This document shows positions 63,715-64,000 of a stretch of DNA of 64,000 nucleotides, piece by piece (the first letter of the stretch is position 1; each line of letters begins with the position of its first letter). Origin of the DNA: an uncultured bacterium (GTDB lineage Bacteria > Fidelibacterota > Marinisomatia > Marinisomatales > Marinisomataceae); contig CAJJCZ010000003.1 of NCBI GenBank assembly GCA_905182795.1, positions 1 through 64,000 on the forward strand, in the 5' to 3' direction. The notes under the pieces were generated by a model. The model did not search any database, was not told where the DNA came from, and saw nothing but the letters and a program-made list of their open reading frames with translations. A program made the translations under genes and the position numbers.

Positions 63715-64000
63715 AAAGCTCGTTTCTAAAATCAATGATTGTGTTGGCATATTTATCTGATCGGTTATAGGTGCGAATGCTTCGCCAAATTGGCGACCTA
63801 AAAGAAAAATTATAGTCATTTTTTGGGTATCCGTTTTGTGTTAAATAGTATGCGATGCTACCCAGAACATCCTCCCAGTCATATGGGTCTTTTTTCCCAT
63901 CTTTATTATAGTCTATAGAAAGCTTGTTAAAACTCGATGGAATAAACTGTCCATATCCAAAGGCCCCGGCATAAGACCCTTCCAACTGAAAAGGGCTAAT
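63689..64000 (-). CDS. MltB-type lytic murein transglycosylase, C-terminal part (5' end outside window)
   Basis: The frame runs off the right edge. The visible roughly 103 residues contain SPFQLEGSYAGAFGYGQFIP and then PSSFNKLSIDYNKDGKKDPYDWEDVLGSIAYYL, which match the MltB/SLT_2 core (usually GSWAGAMGQ-x-QFMPSS with a calcium-like D-x-D-G-D loop and D-x-x-x-SIAN). The enzyme cleaves peptidoglycan glycan strands. The catalytic Glu lies upstream, outside the window. The C-terminus overlaps the aldehyde dehydrogenase 3' end by 26 bases. Confidence 0.8.
   Translation of the reverse strand: MSPFQLEGSYAGAFGYGQFIPSSFNKLSIDYNKDGKKDPYDWEDVLGSIAYYLTQNGYPKNDYNFSFRSPIWRSIRTYNRSDKYANTIIDFRNELSKKVFLSY

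Noticed and set aside
1..64000. CRISPR arrays, insertion sequences, prophage, rRNA or defence islands
   Set aside because: I saw no regularly spaced repeats, transposase, phage structural genes or rRNA; nearly every base is explained by housekeeping genes.

Overview
The window is about 64 kb of densely packed, AT-rich bacterial chromosome. It carries about 70 protein-coding genes, one tRNA gene, no rRNA, no insertion sequence, no prophage and no CRISPR array. No gap between genes exceeds about 120 bases. Many neighbours overlap by 1-30 bases, and even convergent genes overlap. The cell is Gram-negative: it has lpxA/B/C/D/K, bamA, an OmpH/Skp chaperone, a TonB-dependent receptor and an ExbB-ExbD-ExbD-TonB motor. 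Several traits suggest the Bacteroidota/FCB side of the tree: a DnaG without zinc ligands, a cysteine-free Mrp, a type II glutamine synthetase, a short adenylate kinase and a single-polypeptide cytochrome b succinate dehydrogenase. However, lpxC and fabZ are separate genes, unlike the LpxC-FabZ fusion of Bacteroidota. My best guess, by inference only, is a streamlined marine FCB lineage such as Candidatus Marinimicrobia (SAR406).

Layout. 1-4.4 kb: the end of a TonB-dependent receptor converges on dnaG-cvpA-yqeY and a DNA-methyltransferase-like gene. 4.4-12.9 kb: an amidinotransferase-family gene, then alkA, an esterase lipoprotein, coaE, adk, an unknown membrane protein, floA and nfeD on the minus strand, then lpxL-like, tsaC and DUF3108 on the plus strand. 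12.9-23.4 kb: a minus-strand cell-envelope cluster (fdxA, mrp, uppS, bamA, ompH, lpxD, lpxC, fabZ, lpxA, dxr, rseP). 23.4-27.9 kb: an MFS exporter, plsC, mutY, glnII and a small zinc-ribbon protein. 27.9-40.2 kb: a long minus-strand run of uvrA, ruvB, queA, ispDF, ispE, tRNA-Gln, prs, rplY, pth, hppA, rpsF, rpsR and rplI. 40.2-48.8 kb: yqgE, fabI-like, ychF, a Gfo/Idh/MocA oxidoreductase, lpxB, a DUF374 acyltransferase, lpxK and the TonB motor operon. 48.8-64 kb: metabolic genes, namely a FAH-family hydrolase, sdhCAB, a gamma-glutamyltransferase-like enzyme, a C26 peptidase, a MORN-like lipoprotein, pyruvate phosphate dikinase, a saccharopine-dehydrogenase-like protein, a DUF885 protein, an Smr protein, an aldehyde dehydrogenase and the end of an MltB-type transglycosylase.

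How the genes fit together. The envelope genes cover lipid A from UDP-GlcNAc to the 4'-phosphorylated stage (lpxA, C, D, B, K), with two candidate late acyltransferases. They also cover outer-membrane protein assembly (bamA, ompH), undecaprenyl diphosphate (uppS) and much of the MEP isoprenoid pathway that feeds it (dxr, ispD-ispF fusion, ispE). The TonB motor would energise receptors like the one at the left edge. A membrane pyrophosphatase and PPDK suggest pyrophosphate-based energy conservation.

No obvious new multi-gene system such as a defence island or biosynthetic cluster is visible. The most interesting signals are individual: a methyltransferase-like protein with its catalytic motif replaced, a primase without zinc ligands, a cysteine-free Mrp, tiny coupled ORFs in the nfeD-floA operon and behind yqgE, a DnaT-like zinc-ribbon protein, and a MutY with an almost intact Nudix box.
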